Positions 37,919 to 46,551 of a DNA stretch of 64,000 nucleotides are shown here, in pieces (positions within the stretch are counted from its first letter, which is position 1; each line of letters begins with the position of its first letter). This DNA is from Bacillus massiliigorillae (lineage in GTDB: Bacteria; Bacillota; Bacilli; Bacillales; DSM-1321), in NCBI RefSeq assembly GCF_000380245.2, contig NZ_HG428741.1:2301665-2365664 (forward strand), in the 5' to 3' direction. Below the pieces are notes generated by a model. That model was not told the origin of the DNA. It did no database searches and saw only the letters and a list, made by a program, of their open reading frames with translations. Made by a program: the position numbers and the translations under genes.

Positions 37919-39067
37919 TTACATCTCCACCTCTTTTTTCACTGAATCAATAATTCGCTTCATAATATCATGCTTCTGTTCATCAAATTTCCGCTCTGTC
38001 ATTTGCTCATAGAAGCTTTCAAACAATTGTAATTCAGATTTATTTTCACCTTTTGCTACTGTATAACTTTGCTTATTTTTTAAATCCGTTACATCCCATT
38101 TTCGTTCCAGATGTAAAACAAACGGATATACTTGTCGAAGTCTATGAATAGGATCAAGAATTGTACCTTCATCCAATAGTGTTATCTTTAAGAAATCCTG
38201 TGTATTCTGTTGTTTATAAAATTCTGGATCCATCAAGTCATTGAAAAAACCTGTTAATTCCCGCATGTCTTGCTTCGGTATTAACGGACGTCTTTTCAAA
38301 GTAAAAGTCCCATCTGATTTCATTTCAACAATGTTGATTGATTTGTTCTGATTAACTTCAGAAAACGAATACTTCATCAATGAACCTGAATAATGAATTG
38401 TTGGATGTTTAATAGCATCTGGGCTATGGAGATGACCAAGTGCAGTATAAGAAAAAGGTGTATATAATTCACTTGCAACACAGCCCGAACCTCCAACTGA
38501 AAGTGTACGCTCCGAGTCTGATGTTTCTCCTCCAATAACAAAAGAATGACCGACTAACACATTTGGTTCATCTTTATCTAGCTTTTCTTCAATTCTAGCT
38601 ATTACTGCGGCCATTGCATCTTGATGTGAATGAATAGATTCATCATTGTATAATTGTCTAATTACCCCTGGTTCAACATAAGGAACACAATAAAAATTAA
38701 CTCCCTTAATTTTTATTGGTTGAATATCTTCCTCAATTTTCCCTTGAATATAAAGATCGCTATGCTTATACCAAGACGTACCGAACGATAAGCGTTCCGC
38801 ACTATCATGATTACCTGCAATAGCGACTAGTGGTATTTTCATTGTAATATTTATATGAAATAATACTTCGTCTAGTAATTCAACTGCTTCTGTAGATGGA
38901 ACAGAACGATCGTATAAATCCCCAGCAATGACTATTGCATCTGGCTGCTCTTCCTCTACTATTTTCACAAATTCTTGGAGAATATATCTTTGGTTTTCAG
39001 TCATGTAAATACCATGCACTATTTTCCCTAGATGCCAATCGGCCGTATGTATGAATTTCACATTCAT
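37919..39067 (-). CDS. sbcD: DNA exonuclease subunit SbcD (Mre11-like nuclease)
   Basis: This 382-residue metallophosphoesterase carries the Mn-binding motifs 'HTADWHLGK' (about residues 6-14), 'VIAGDLYDRS', 'AIAGNHDSAERL' and 'ALGHLHSP'. It forms the nuclease core of the SbcCD complex that processes palindromic DNA and blocked ends. It is the first gene of the sbcDC pair. Two hairpin repeats lie immediately upstream of its start; long palindromes are the very substrates of SbcCD, though the association is probably chance. Confidence 0.96.
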   Translation of the reverse strand: MNVKFIHTADWHLGKIVHGIYMTENQRYILQEFVKIVEEEQPDAIVIAGDLYDRSVPSTEAVELLDEVLFHINITMKIPLVAIAGNHDSAERLSFGTSWYKHSDLYIQGKIEEDIQPIKIKGVNFYCVPYVEPGVIRQLYNDESIHSHQDAMAAVIARIEEKLDKDEPNVLVGHSFVIGGETSDSERTLSVGGSGCVASELYTPFSYTALGHLHSPDAIKHPTIHYSGSLMKYSFSEVNQNKSINIVEMKSDGTFTLKRRPLIPKQDMRELTGFFNDLMDPEFYKQQNTQDFLKITLLDEGTILDPIHRLRQVYPFVLHLERKWDVTDLKNKQSYTVAKGENKSELQLFESFYEQMTERKFDEQKHDIMKRIIDSVKKEVEM

Positions 39068-39111
39068 CCCTCATTTCTAGTTCTTGCTCCCCCATATTAT
39101 AGCAGATTGTT

Positions 39112-39285
39112 AAGAAAAACCGTCACCGGTCTTTTTTGATTGATGTTTACGCTCCTTGATTTACTCCCAATCAAAAAAGAGCTATGCGGCAGAAATAAGA
39201 CGAGCTGTTCTTGAAAACCCGCACTTGGTTTTCAAAACAGGTTGGCTTATTTCAGAGCATAGCAGGTGTAAGATTGGACACCACA
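39112..39285 (+). repeat. Dispersed hairpin repeat, full copy
   Basis: The element runs from 'aagaaaaaccgtcaccggtc' to about 'gcaggtgtaagattggacac'. Its 3' half folds into one long hairpin: GCTATGC pairs with GCATAGC (39181-39187 / 39257-39263), GAAATAAG with CTTATTTC, and TTGAAAACC with GGTTTTCAA around a 7-nt loop. It resembles the bcr-type repeats described in the B. cereus group, but which class cannot be assigned here. Confidence 0.7.
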
Positions 39286-39309
39286 CAAAATTATATACCC
39301 TCTTAAATT

Positions 39310-39475
39310 AAGAAAAACCAGCACCGATCCTTTTGAATTTAGAATTTGCTTCTTGTTATAGCTTTTAATCAATAAGGAGACATGCGCAAGGCTAGACGAA
39401 CTGTTCTTGAAAACCCGCTTTTAGTTTTCAAAACAGAACGGCTTATGACCGAGCATGGCAGATGGAAGATTAGCC
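39310..39475 (+). repeat. Dispersed hairpin repeat, second full copy
   Basis: Starts 'aagaaaaaccagcaccgatcc', contains 'aaggagacatgcgcaaggc', the hairpin TTGAAAACC..AGTTTTCAA and 'ggcttatgaccgagcatggc'. It is a direct repeat of the copy 25 bp upstream and of the partial copy at 541-630. Together the two copies fill the 444-bp gap between sbcD and efeB. Confidence 0.7.
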
Positions 39476-39481
39476 AAAAGA

Positions 39482-39507
39482 AAAACTGCCTCAGCTGAGA
39501 CAGTTCC
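39482..39507 (-). terminator. Terminator of the efe operon
   Basis: AACTGcCTCA-gc-TGAGaCAGTT followed on the minus strand by a T-run ('tttttc'). Confidence 0.7.
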
Positions 39508-39511
39508 ATAA

Positions 39512-40759
39512 TTAAGATTCAAAAAGCCGCTGTGCTACATACTCTCCTTTTTTAATACCGCCAGGACAAGCAAACATAGCACTACCAATATGTTTAATAT
39601 ATTCATTCATCATATCTATTTGTGATAATTTCTTTAACATCGGAACAAACTGCTTATCTGGATTACGTTGGAAACAAATAAACATAAGTCCGGCATCCAT
39701 ATTGCCCGTTACTTGATCCATACCATCCATATAAGAATAGGCACGTCGAAGAATTCGCTGACCGGTTTCTTTTGCAATCCTAGTATGGGAAACATTCGGA
39801 AGCTGGGACGTATCCACTTCATCATGCTCCCCTACACTTCCATAGGCTGCTCCACTGCTCTTCTTTCGTCCGAATGTATCTTCTTGCGCTTTAAGAGAAG
39901 TACGATCCCACATTTCTAAGAACATTTGAATTTTTCGGCAAGCCATATAGGTGCCAGCCTTCATCCACTCCGGCTCATTGTCACCAGCCCAAACCATTTC
40001 TTGTAATGATTTTTGATCATCTGCAGATGGATTCGCGGTACCATCCTTAAAGCCAAATAAATTTCTAGGTGTTTTTCCGCCGTCTGGTACATTAATAAAG
40101 CCTTGTTGCATCCAATGAACAAGTGCTGTTCCAGATGCTGCTCTTATCAAATTACGTATTGAATGAAAAGCCACTTGTTGACTATCCGCACATACTTGAA
40201 TACAAAGATCTCCTCCAACCAAATGTTCTTGCAATACTTCACCATTGGTAGCTGGTATATCTTTTAAATATTTTGGTTTGTGCTTGGCTACGCCATATCG
40301 GTCGACACCATCTTTCATAAAGAAGGATGGTCCGAATCCAAATGTAATCGTTAATCGTGAAGGAGTTAAATCTTCTGATTCACCAGTATCTGTTGGCGAT
40401 TGAAAGTCATTAACTGTATCATCGTCTTTTACTTTACCTTTACTTAATATATTACTTAAGCTAGTCCAATCTTTTAAAAGGTTAATAACATCTTTTCTAT
40501 CATTCGTCATTAAATTGAATGAAGCAATGTACATATTTGTTTGCTGCGGAGTAATAATTCCCGCTTGATGTTCTCCATAAAAAGGTACAATAAGTTCCTC
40601 ATCATTTACTTTAGAAACTGTAGACTTTGAAAATCCGCCTTCTGAAAGAGCAGTTACAGCCCCTAAACCGCTTGCTCCTATAGCTACCCCTGCTCCAGCA
40701 ACAGCTGAAAGCTTTAATAATTCGCGTCTTGTAATTTTTCTAGAGGAATCCGCCATCAT
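39512..40759 (-). CDS. efeB: Dyp-type heme peroxidase EfeB (deferrochelatase)
   Basis: A 415-residue Tat-exported heme peroxidase; the signal has 'SRKITRRELLKLSAVAGAG' with a twin-arginine pattern. The DyP motif GxxDG is seen in 'NLFGFKDGTANPS', and the conserved C-terminal 'LMFICFQRNP' is present. EfeB oxidises ferrous iron or removes iron from heme outside the cell for EfeU import. It ends the efeUOB operon, 9 nt after efeO. Confidence 0.93.
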   Translation of the reverse strand: MMADSSRKITRRELLKLSAVAGAGVAIGASGLGAVTALSEGGFSKSTVSKVNDEELIVPFYGEHQAGIITPQQTNMYIASFNLMTNDRKDVINLLKDWTSLSNILSKGKVKDDDTVNDFQSPTDTGESEDLTPSRLTITFGFGPSFFMKDGVDRYGVAKHKPKYLKDIPATNGEVLQEHLVGGDLCIQVCADSQQVAFHSIRNLIRAASGTALVHWMQQGFINVPDGGKTPRNLFGFKDGTANPSADDQKSLQEMVWAGDNEPEWMKAGTYMACRKIQMFLEMWDRTSLKAQEDTFGRKKSSGAAYGSVGEHDEVDTSQLPNVSHTRIAKETGQRILRRAYSYMDGMDQVTGNMDAGLMFICFQRNPDKQFVPMLKKLSQIDMMNEYIKHIGSAMFACPGGIKKGEYVAQRLFES

Positions 40760-40768
40760 AAATCCTCC

Positions 40769-41944
40769 TTATTGTAATATCTTCGCTGTTTGTCCCATTA
40801 ATTCAGCTAATACAGCTAGCTTTTGACTGATGTCACGAACTTGATCCTTTGTTAACTCTGTATAAAGAACATATTGACCATTTTTTTTATATTGTTGCAA
40901 CGTATCCGTTAACACAGTGAACTGTGCATCTAGTTTATTTCCTAATTCACGATTATTTTCATTTAATGCAGGAAGAATTGCAAAGTACACAGCTTGAGAA
41001 CCTTCTACATTCGCCGCTAAGTCCATTAAATCAACGTGAGAATAGCGCTCTTCTTCTCCAGTTATTTTCGAAATAGCTGCTTCATTGATTAATTCCATTG
41101 CTCCAGCCACTACTGTTGTTGGACGTAATTTTAGTTCTTTTACTTGTTTTTCTAACTCTAAAATATTAGCATCTAATTGGTCTGCCACTGCAGCCATAGG
41201 CTCTAATGGTTCATTCATCCATAGTGCTTTCTCAATTTTATGGAAGCCACCCCATTCAGCCTCGTCAACATCGCCTTCACGTGCATCGATTTTCGGATCA
41301 AGGTCACCAAAGCTTTCTGCAACTGGCTCAACTCGTTCATAATGAACACGTGACTCAATATAATATTGTTTTGCTTTTTCTACATCTTTTGCTCTCACAG
41401 CATCTGTAAATAGTTTAGTAGAAGCAACTAGTGCTGTAATTTCCTCATTAACATACTTCTCATATTGTCCAACAGCTTGATTTAAAATATCAGATGTTTT
41501 CTCTTCTGTTTCTTTAGCACTTGCTAACTTCGTTAGTGAAGCATCTAGCTGTCCAGCTAATTCTTGTAATTTCTTTTGATCTGGCGCGCCACCAGTAGCT
41601 CCGATATATAATGGCTGCATATACTTTTCTACTTCTGTATAAAGTAATGGGAATGTTTCACGAATGCCATTTTCTTTTTTCAACCATTCGCTATTTAACT
41701 CTTTCCCTAGTTTTTCGATTTCTACTTTATCGTTCTTATCAATTGCTGCTGTTAAATTTTGCAACGATTTTTGAAGTGATTCAGCAATAGTTTTTACCCC
41801 GTTATCTTTTTCTACTGTCGCTGTTTCTTTTGGCTTATCACTTGTTGTCTTTTCTGAAGAATCATTATTACATCCCGCTAAAGCAGGTACTGCTAATAGT
41901 GATGACATTAATACGATTTTTAACCCTTTGTTTGCAATTTTCAT
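40769..41944 (-). CDS. efeO: Iron-binding lipoprotein EfeO (M75/imelysin family)
   Basis: The 391-residue lipoprotein has a signal peptide ending 'PALAGCNN', then an N-terminal helical repeat and the imelysin/M75 domain. The metal motif 'HxxE' appears in 'GGFHKIEKALWMNEP'. EfeO delivers extracellular iron to the EfeU permease. Its ATG overlaps the efeU stop (ATGA at 41941-41944), indicating coupled translation. Confidence 0.93.
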   Translation of the reverse strand: MKIANKGLKIVLMSSLLAVPALAGCNNDSSEKTTSDKPKETATVEKDNGVKTIAESLQKSLQNLTAAIDKNDKVEIEKLGKELNSEWLKKENGIRETFPLLYTEVEKYMQPLYIGATGGAPDQKKLQELAGQLDASLTKLASAKETEEKTSDILNQAVGQYEKYVNEEITALVASTKLFTDAVRAKDVEKAKQYYIESRVHYERVEPVAESFGDLDPKIDAREGDVDEAEWGGFHKIEKALWMNEPLEPMAAVADQLDANILELEKQVKELKLRPTTVVAGAMELINEAAISKITGEEERYSHVDLMDLAANVEGSQAVYFAILPALNENNRELGNKLDAQFTVLTDTLQQYKKNGQYVLYTELTKDQVRDISQKLAVLAELMGQTAKILQ

Positions 41945-43425
41945 GAAATTGTTCCCCCAATTTTCTGTTCAATACGACTTTGTTTAACACGTTTATAAAT
42001 AACAACTCCAATAGCAATTGCAAAAATCGCTACTTGAGGTATTGTACTATACCAAGATGGATATACACCTAAAAGTGAAATTGTTGGTATGCTCTCATTG
42101 ACAGTTGAATCAATTAGCCCGGAAAGTTGTAAGCTATGAATTCCAGAGCCCATAAACTTAATACACATATAGAATACGATTAAACTTGATACAACGAAAA
42201 ACGGTTTTAATGGTAGATATGCTCCTACTTTTAACATCAATATAGCAATAATAATCAAAATACTAAATCCTAAAGCTATTCCTAACAACAACTTTTCCAT
42301 TGGCATCCGATTAACCATACCAATTAAGAAAATAACTGTTTCCATACCTTCTCTTAATATCGCTAAAAATGCTAAAGCCGCAAAGGAAAACATTTTCCCC
42401 TTACTAAGTGCCATTTCTGTTCGATCTTTAATAAAACTATTCCACTGTTTCACATTTGAATTACGATGTAGCCAATAACTTACATATAGAAGCATTAGAC
42501 TAGCTAGAACACCTGACCATCCATTAATTAAGAAATTATTTTGTCCAAATGAAATAGACGTTAAAATATATGAAACTACTACTCCAATTAATATACTGAC
42601 CAGTAATCCAAGTAACGTCCCGCCCCATATCCATCGACGACCTTTTTGAACGTTTGCTTTTTTTACAACAGTTAGTAAAGCACCTACCACTAGCAGTGCC
42701 TCTACACCTTCTCGTATAGGAATTAATGCAGCATCCCATATACCATAGGAATCTTTCTGTAATGGTTCTAAATCAACAATTAATGTATCAATAGTCTTTA
42801 TAGCTTTTGAAATCTTGCTTTCATCTTCAACATAGGCAGCTAACAACACTAATGATTTCTCAGCGTTGTTATACACGCTTTGTGATTGCGTGACAACATC
42901 ACCTTCAACGCTAAGCCACTCATTTGTTAATTGTTGGACTTGAAGTTTACCCGTTGCCAAATCATTCTTCTTAAGCGATTCTTTTGTATCCTTTAGTAAC
43001 GTAATATAAGAAGATAAACTTTTTTCTTCTATTTTATTAGGGTTTGTATTTAATGTCCCCTCGCTATATTTGTTCATAATCTCTATTAATTCATTACAGT
43101 TTTCAATAGATTTTTCTTTTTCTTCATTTAATAAAGATAGCGATAATTGAGCCATTTCCGATTCCACCATTTGTAACGATTCTGGTGAATCTTCTCTAAT
43201 ATCTCCCTTTACTTTCGTCCATTCTACTTTAAAATCACGGAAAAGTTGATCTGCAGCTTCTATATCATTCTGTTGCAACTGCTCTTGAACATCTTTTAAA
43301 CTAGTTACCAAATTCTTCGCTGATTCTTTCACATCGTCTTTTGCATAAGCTGTTAAATGGACACTTGAGAAAAGGATAATTAATAATGACAAGCACATAT
43401 AAATTATTTTTCTATACAAATTCAT
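41941..43425 (-). CDS. efeU: Iron permease EfeU (FTR1 family)
   Basis: This 494-residue protein has a signal peptide, an EfeO-like extracellular helical domain (to about residue 220) and a seven-helix FTR1 permease. The REXXE iron-transport motifs are 'REGVEALL' and 'REGMETVI', each in a helix. It imports ferric iron produced by the EfeB peroxidase. It heads the efeUOB operon, 135 nt after a Fur-controlled promoter. Confidence 0.93.
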   Translation of the reverse strand: MNLYRKIIYMCLSLLIILFSSVHLTAYAKDDVKESAKNLVTSLKDVQEQLQQNDIEAADQLFRDFKVEWTKVKGDIREDSPESLQMVESEMAQLSLSLLNEEKEKSIENCNELIEIMNKYSEGTLNTNPNKIEEKSLSSYITLLKDTKESLKKNDLATGKLQVQQLTNEWLSVEGDVVTQSQSVYNNAEKSLVLLAAYVEDESKISKAIKTIDTLIVDLEPLQKDSYGIWDAALIPIREGVEALLVVGALLTVVKKANVQKGRRWIWGGTLLGLLVSILIGVVVSYILTSISFGQNNFLINGWSGVLASLMLLYVSYWLHRNSNVKQWNSFIKDRTEMALSKGKMFSFAALAFLAILREGMETVIFLIGMVNRMPMEKLLLGIALGFSILIIIAILMLKVGAYLPLKPFFVVSSLIVFYMCIKFMGSGIHSLQLSGLIDSTVNESIPTISLLGVYPSWYSTIPQVAIFAIAIGVVIYKRVKQSRIEQKIGGTIS

Positions 43426-43559
43426 TCACTCCAAACTGGCATATAACTCTTCAAATAAAAAAACACACAGAAGGTAATTGTTACACCAGAACAAAAATTT
43501 AAATATTCAGTTTCTTACTTCAACAATCTTTATAATTTCATTTCTTCTTTAACAAAATT

Positions 43560-43587
43560 GTTATAATTAAATGATAACGATTATCAA
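43560..43587 (-). promoter_or_regulatory. Fur-controlled promoter of efeUOB
   Basis: On the minus strand TTGATA and TATAAC are 16 nt apart. Overlapping the -35 box and spacer (43572-43586) is TGATAACGATTATCA, which differs from the 7-1-7 Fur consensus TGATAATNATTATCA at one base. Fur-iron would block polymerase directly, as known for efe (ywbLMN) in B. subtilis. Confidence 0.85.
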
Positions 43588-43731
43588 AATCACTATTAAA
43601 GATTAGTACAAATTCAATGAAAATTCAACCATTTTTTCTTACTATTAGCTAATTTTTATCTCACTATATATTTACCCTTTATTATCCAAGCATTTATTGT
43701 TATAGCGATAAAATAAATACGCCTCTAAAAA

Positions 43732-43768
43732 AGCTTCATTCAAACGTCAAAAGACATTCAAATGAAGC
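43732..43768 (-). terminator. Terminator after the DUF2621 gene
   Basis: GCTTCATT...AATGAAGC followed on the minus strand by TTTTTTAG. Confidence 0.75.
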
Positions 43769-43783
43769 CATTTTCTATTTTCA

Positions 43784-44239
43784 TTAATCAAATAAATGCT
43801 GATAAATTTGAATATCAATTTTATTTTCCAGCAACTTCTTACGCAAGAATTTATGATCGCGCTTAGGGCTTGCTATTATGTATCCTCTTATTATTAGGTC
43901 TTCATCTATAAGCTTAGCTTTCTCTTGCAACGCAAGCTCACCAATTTTCCCTGCGATTTTTTGTCTAGCAACATCTCGGAATAACTCAGGTACTGGGCTT
44001 ACTAAATCATCCAATAACTCTTTAGTATCCTTGGTCCATAACGTTCCTGTTTCTTTCACATAATACTCTTCCCAATCCATATCTGACAAGCCATCTTGCT
44101 TCGGGATTCTTTTTAAGAATTTTCTGAACATAAAAAATCCACCGATAGCAAAAGATCCTAGTAGCACTACAACCCATAATAAAATAAACCATAAAAACCA
44201 GCCACTCAACATAGATATAACCTCCTGTTCCCCTTCCAC
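43784..44239 (-). CDS. DUF2621 membrane protein (YneK-like)
   Basis: The ORF gives 151 residues, but the ATG after the AGGAGGT at 44220-44226 starts 'MLSGWFLWFILLW' (about 44212), which is the more likely start. One N-terminal helix is followed by a cytoplasmic domain with 'DWEEYYVKETGTLWTKD' and 'GYIIASPKRDHKFLRKKL'. It is the homologue of B. subtilis YneK, in the same position after ccdC. Its function is unknown; its position beside cytochrome maturation and spore genes is conserved. Confidence 0.87.
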   Translation of the reverse strand: MEGEQEVISMLSGWFLWFILLWVVVLLGSFAIGGFFMFRKFLKRIPKQDGLSDMDWEEYYVKETGTLWTKDTKELLDDLVSPVPELFRDVARQKIAGKIGELALQEKAKLIDEDLIIRGYIIASPKRDHKFLRKKLLENKIDIQIYQHLFD

Positions 44240-44370
44240 TATATCAATACTATTATAATAAAGTAGCTTATTTTATAGCAAGATTTTACCCTCAAAATGG
44301 TAAAGTTAGAAGATTAAGGAGATACTTATTTAATATTGATAAATTTGTGAAGAAAATAAGAAAAATCATG

Positions 44371-44399
44371 TTGTCATTAGTGAACATTCTTTGTATAAT
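44371..44399 (+). promoter_or_regulatory. Strong sigma-A promoter of the tRNA-Sec gene
   Basis: TTGTCA at 44371-44376 and TATAAT at 44394-44399 are separated by 17 nt. Transcription would start near 44406, about 11 nt before the tRNA. Confidence 0.75.
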
Positions 44400-44416
44400 A
44401 AGAAACGTTGTCACAC

Positions 44417-44513
44417 GGGGTTGGAAGGGACACTGGTGTGCCCCGTGATCTTCAAAATCATCTGAGAGATGCGTGTCATCTCTGGTGGGTTCGATTCCCA
44501 CACAGTCCCGCCA
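44417..44513 (+). tRNA. selC: tRNA-Sec (anticodon UCA)
   Basis: A 97-nt RNA of selenocysteine-tRNA shape with encoded CCA. The anticodon loop CUUCAAA (44450-44456) has UCA, closed by GTGAT/ATCAT. A long variable arm AGAGATG-cgtgt-CATCTCT follows. The T arm is GTGGG-TTCGATT-CCCAC. The D arm is the extended 7-bp type (GGGACAC-TGGT-GTGCCCC, one A.C mismatch). The 8-bp acceptor pairs GGGGTTGG with ACAGTCCC using two G.U pairs and one G.A mismatch, which is weak; the exact 5' end is thus less certain. G73 and CCA follow. It decodes UGA as selenocysteine, fitting the UGA in selD. Confidence 0.88.
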
Positions 44514-44550
44514 TAAAATCCTAAAAGTTATTAAATTATTTCCCAAAGAG

Positions 44551-44590
44551 TACTGACCTCTATATCGCCATTTAGAGGTCAGTATTTTTC
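44551..44590 (+). terminator. Terminator of the tRNA-Sec gene
   Basis: TACTGACCTCTA and TAGAGGTCAGTA pair perfectly over 12 bp around a 10-nt loop and are followed by TTTTTC. Confidence 0.85.
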
Positions 44591-44600
44591 GTTACATAGA

Positions 44601-44626
44601 AAAAAGCACCCAACTTAGGGTGCTTT
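44601..44626 (-). terminator. Terminator of ccdC
   Basis: AAAGCACCC-aacttag-GGTGCTTT; on the minus strand it is followed by TTTTTTCT. It overlaps the last codons of ccdC. Confidence 0.75.
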
Positions 44627-45103
44627 AACGATTGCCGTATTTAACATTGTATTTTGTAGTCTTTTATACTGTACATACATCGCTACACGCCATGGAACAA
44701 TCATTCCAAACGCAAGAATCCAAAACATACCGCTTAGTTGACCAACATCAATAGTACTACTTAATACCAGTTTACCAACTAAGCGTATGATTACTAAACC
44801 AATTAAAATAAATGCAAACGCCTTTGATCGTTTTAAGTAAATATCATTATCTCGAATTTCAAAAGTAGACGTTTTAATTAAAAAGATTGAAAAAAACATC
44901 CCCACACATAGTGCTTCTAATATTTCTGCTGAGGTAACTCGGAAGAAAGGAAAAAGAAACATAAGCGCTCCCGTACTCATAAAAATAGGTGGTAATATTA
45001 TTTTTTTGCTACTAACAGGTTTACTCGAAGCTTTCATTCTAATAAATAAAACACCCAAAGCCATTAATATAGCTATTCCCGTTGAAATATAAATCAAATC
45101 CAT
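44615..45103 (-). CDS. ccdC: CcdC family membrane protein (YneJ, DUF1453)
   Basis: A 162-residue protein with about five transmembrane helices. 'LPPIFMSTGALMFLFPFFRV' (part 'IFMSTGALMFLFPFF') and 'KRSKAFAFILIGLVIIRLV' match the CcdC/YneJ family. It sits two genes after ccdA, as in B. subtilis, where the locus is linked to cytochrome c maturation, although CcdC itself was found dispensable. Start is the ATG at 45103. Confidence 0.85.
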   Translation of the reverse strand: MDLIYISTGIAILMALGVLFIRMKASSKPVSSKKIILPPIFMSTGALMFLFPFFRVTSAEILEALCVGMFFSIFLIKTSTFEIRDNDIYLKRSKAFAFILIGLVIIRLVGKLVLSSTIDVGQLSGMFWILAFGMIVPWRVAMYVQYKRLQNTMLNTAIVKAP

Positions 45104-45248
45104 CAGTCCTTTTCATGGGATTGCAAAAGCTAACTACATTTATTGTATACAACTGTTGCTTATTCATCTATAAATGTACACCTAGTTGTAAGACATTTTT
45201 CGTATGAATTTGCTTTATTATATTACCAATTTTTACATTGAAAATCAA

Positions 45249-45277
45249 AAGACCTGTTCGAAATGAACAGGTTTTTT
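45249..45277. terminator. Terminator after the YneI-like gene
   Basis: AAGACCTGTTC-gaaat-GAACAGGTTTTTT, with T-rich sequence on both sides. Confidence 0.75.
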
Positions 45278-45282
45278 CTATT

Positions 45283-45642
45283 TTATCTTAAAATACGATT
45301 AATTGCATCATTTACTCTCATTTCATCAAACGGCTTAATAATAAAATCTTTTGCTCCAGCTTCGATGGCTTCTACCACCATTTTCTGTTGTCCCATAGCA
45401 GAACACATAATTATTTTCGCTTCCGGATTATCTTGTTTTATGATTTTTACCGCTTCAAGTCCACTCATTACCGGCATTGTGATATCCATAGTAACTATAT
45501 CGGGTTGGTGTTCGTTATACAGTTCAACAGCTTGTTGACCATTTTCACCTTCCCCGACGATTTCATGATTTGCTTTTACCAAGATACTAGATAAAGTTAA
45601 TCGCATAAACTTCGCATCATCTACAATCAAAATTCTAGCCAA
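45283..45642 (-). CDS. CheY-like response regulator (YneI-like)
   Basis: This 119-residue protein is a lone receiver domain: acidic pair 'VDDAKFMRL', phospho-acceptor Asp53 in 'IVTMDITMPVMSGLEAV', and Lys in 'FIIKPFDEMRV'. It has no output domain. It matches B. subtilis YneI, encoded between ccdA and ccdC there as here. Its kinase and output are not known from the sequence. Confidence 0.88.
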   Translation of the reverse strand: MARILIVDDAKFMRLTLSSILVKANHEIVGEGENGQQAVELYNEHQPDIVTMDITMPVMSGLEAVKIIKQDNPEAKIIMCSAMGQQKMVVEAIEAGAKDFIIKPFDEMRVNDAINRILR

Positions 45643-45840
45643 TGTTGGACCTCCTACCTATAAAAACGGGTTTTCCTATTTCCCTTTATAGAAAACTTAT
45701 ATAAATCAGCATTAACTAAAATCCGTTTACTATTACAATATCTTCTAACTAGTATACTATAAAAAACTCAGATTCTAGAAAAAATTTCAAAAAAATTAAA
45801 TATACTTTTCACTTATTGTAATGTATACAAAACGAACGCA

Positions 45841-46551
45841 TTAGAATCCTGTCCAACCATTAAAAAAAGTATTAGTTACAAAGGAAGAAATGCCTGTCAT
45901 CATATCAAAATAGAGGACCACAGCCATTACAATCATGATATATCCACCGCTTTTCAAAATGAATACATTATGCTTCTTAATCCATTGCATTTTCCCAATA
46001 AAAAAAGAAAGAATGAAGAAAGGAATTGCAAAACCAAGTATATATGCAATCATATACATCATAGCAGAGTCAGGGTTTGATACACCCATAGCTAAGACAA
46101 CTGATAGAATAGGACCTGTACATGGCGTCCATCCAGCTGCAAATGCAAGCCCAACTAATATAGAGCCTAAATAACCACTTGGTCGACTTTTCAATTGAAA
46201 TTTATGATCTTTCATTAAAAATTGGGGCTTGAAAATACCTACAATCACTAGACCGAAAAATAGGATTAAAATCGCTCCTATTTGTCTAATTAAATCTTCA
46301 TAGTTTTTAAAGAATTGTCCTAAAAACGACGTACCAAATCCTAATGCGATAAAAATGATGGAAAAACCTATTAAGAAACACAATGTATGTAGCATACTTC
46401 TTCTTTGCAGCATTGCATTTTCTGATTTAATTTCTCCAACACTCATTCCAGTAATATATGATAAAAATGCAGGATATAGCGGAAGACAACAAGGTGAAAT
46501 AAAACTCAAGAATCCAGCTCCAAAAGCAAGAAAAATATTAACCTCTGACAA
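45841..46551 (-). CDS. ccdA: Cytochrome c biogenesis protein CcdA (thiol-disulfide transporter)
   Basis: A 236-residue polytopic protein of the CcdA/DsbD-beta family with six helices. The two redox cysteines are in 'FISPCCLPLYPAFLSYITG' and 'GWTPCTGPILSVVLA'. It moves electrons from cytoplasmic thioredoxin to extracytoplasmic thiol proteins used for cytochrome c and spore synthesis. It leads the conserved ccdA-yneI-ccdC block. Confidence 0.93.
   Translation of the reverse strand: MSEVNIFLAFGAGFLSFISPCCLPLYPAFLSYITGMSVGEIKSENAMLQRRSMLHTLCFLIGFSIIFIALGFGTSFLGQFFKNYEDLIRQIGAILILFFGLVIVGIFKPQFLMKDHKFQLKSRPSGYLGSILVGLAFAAGWTPCTGPILSVVLAMGVSNPDSAMMYMIAYILGFAIPFFILSFFIGKMQWIKKHNVFILKSGGYIMIVMAVVLYFDMMTGISSFVTNTFFNGWTGF

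Noticed and set aside
44292..44546. Minus-strand ORF of 84 residues
   Set aside because: It is antisense to the tRNA-Sec gene and its promoter and terminator.
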